A DNA stretch of 5,144 nt from SAR202 cluster bacterium. GTDB taxonomy: Bacteria > Chloroflexota > Dehalococcoidia > UBA3495. Position 1 is the first letter of the stretch, and the number at the start of each line of letters is the position of its first letter. A program made the position numbers and the translations under genes. The stretch covers positions 1 through 5,144 of the forward strand of contig VFFT01000130.1 in the NCBI GenBank assembly GCA_009392775.1, in the 5' to 3' direction. Positions 4,572 through 5,144 of this stretch are shown here, in pieces. The notes beneath the pieces are model-generated. The model was not told where the DNA came from and did not search any database. It was given only the letters and a program-made list of their open reading frames with translations.

Positions 4572-5060
4572 ATGGCGCTATCAAGGTTCTTATCTCCACA
4601 TGTGTACGCAATACTAATACTGGAATCCTTTGCCCATATAGCAGATAAACGTATGCTTCAGCAACCGGTGCATGATATACGTGATTACGTAGAATCCAGG
4701 TTAATTGAATATGATGTCATAACTATATATCCTGGTGAATACGAGCATGGCAATGACACTGTACTACATTGGGTCAGATGTTTTAACAGGACACTGGATT
4801 CATTGATTAGAATAGGCTGGATTGGGCTTGACACTGAAAAAGTGGATGGACAACGACCTGATGAAGCGTATTACAATATTCTGGATAAGGGTATAGAAGC
4901 AGTTGTCGCTATAGAAGTGGTAGGTACATTGATATCGGAAGGTAATAGGTCTATAACCCTGGGAGATAGGGATACAGGTATGGTAATCACTCCCGATGCA
5001 TTGCCCGTAGGCCTGAGTAGTTATGTAAAGTGTGTTGAGTATGATGGTGTCACGGAATAG
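4572..5060 (+). CDS. Unknown protein with a probable winged-helix fold
   Basis: I do not recognise this 162-residue protein as a named family. It has no signal peptide or membrane helix. Residues 9-45 read as helices (PHVYAILILESFAHIADKRM, then HDIRDYVESRL). Residues 63-84 (TVLHWVRCFNRTLDSLIRIGWI) resemble the recognition-helix segment of winged-helix domains, and AYYNILDKGIEAV (99-111) resembles the beta-wing ending in a 'T-x-x-G' type turn. This order is like the N-terminal DNA-binding domain of Mrr restriction proteins, but no nuclease domain follows. The last 50 residues are a small mixed tail without known motifs. The ATG has GGCGAGG 10 nt upstream. The gene just downstream seems related. 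A transcription factor or DNA-binding accessory protein is a guess; that it is a real gene is well supported by its length and spacing. Confidence 0.8.
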   Translation: MALSRFLSPHVYAILILESFAHIADKRMLQQPVHDIRDYVESRLIEYDVITIYPGEYEHGNDTVLHWVRCFNRTLDSLIRIGWIGLDTEKVDGQRPDEAYYNILDKGIEAVVAIEVVGTLISEGNRSITLGDRDTGMVITPDALPVGLSSYVKCVEYDGVTE

Positions 5061-5062
5061 AG

Positions 5063-5144
5063 ATGACTAATCCTACTAGAGAAAATGTAATGATGAGAGC
5101 ACCCCAGTCCATTTATCTTTACATGATATTAGAGATACTGGCGC
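5063..5144 (+). CDS. Start of a probable relative of the preceding gene (cut by window end)
   Basis: An open frame begins with ATG at 5063, 2 bp after the previous stop, and stays open to the window end (27 codons). Alternative starts are the adjacent ATG codons at 5090 and 5093. Its residues APQSIYLYMILEILA line up with SPHVYAILILESFA of the gene before it, at about the same distance from the N-terminus, sharing P, Y, I, L, E and A with conservative changes between. This suggests a tandem pair of related genes translated from one message. Only the first helix is visible, so the relation is tentative and no function can be given. Confidence 0.55.
   Translation, partial: MTNPTRENVMMRAPQSIYLYMILEILA

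Overview
The window is a 5.1 kb piece of bacterial chromosome with every supported gene on the + strand. In order it holds the 3' part of hflX (ribosome-associated GTPase), a 241-bp spacer rich in palindromes, a 12-TM major facilitator superfamily exporter, a four-gene tRNA cluster (Val-CAC, Leu-CAG, Arg-GCG, Val-TAC, all with CCA encoded), the purine biosynthesis pair purE-purK, a 162-codon gene of unknown function with a winged-helix look, and the first 27 or so codons of a probable relative of that gene. I see no transposase, CRISPR array, rRNA or phage gene.

The organism is a bacterium: sigma70-type TATAAT boxes, Shine-Dalgarno sequences, encoded CCA ends, and the PurK/class I PurE route that is typical of bacteria. 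Base composition is mid-range. Nothing fixes the phylum. My impression is a non-proteobacterial, environmental lineage, perhaps Chloroflexota-like, but this is a guess from general style and not a demonstrated match.

Layout and logic: hflX ends at 774 and the spacer 775-1015 carries two 10-bp perfect palindromes 12 bp apart, a separate 14-bp perfect palindrome, and weak promoter-like boxes. The transporter start codon lies in the loop of a 7-bp hairpin. At 2318-2346 a near-consensus promoter (TTGCTA, 17 bp, TATAAT) starts the tRNA cluster. A second perfect TATAAT lies between the Leu and Arg tRNA genes. No convincing terminator separates the last tRNA gene from purE, which begins 52 bp later with a strong Shine-Dalgarno, so tRNA and purE-purK may share transcripts. 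purE and purK overlap at TTGA, so they are probably translationally coupled and act in consecutive steps: PurK makes N5-CAIR from AIR, ATP and bicarbonate, and PurE rearranges it to CAIR.

The most interesting items are the palindrome cluster and start-codon hairpin around the exporter, the tRNA-Arg with a GCG anticodon, the inverted repeat that brackets tRNA-Leu, the tRNA-purEK linkage, and the tandem winged-helix-like genes at the right edge. None of these by itself demonstrates a new system. The right-edge gene family is the best lead, but it is cut by the window end.
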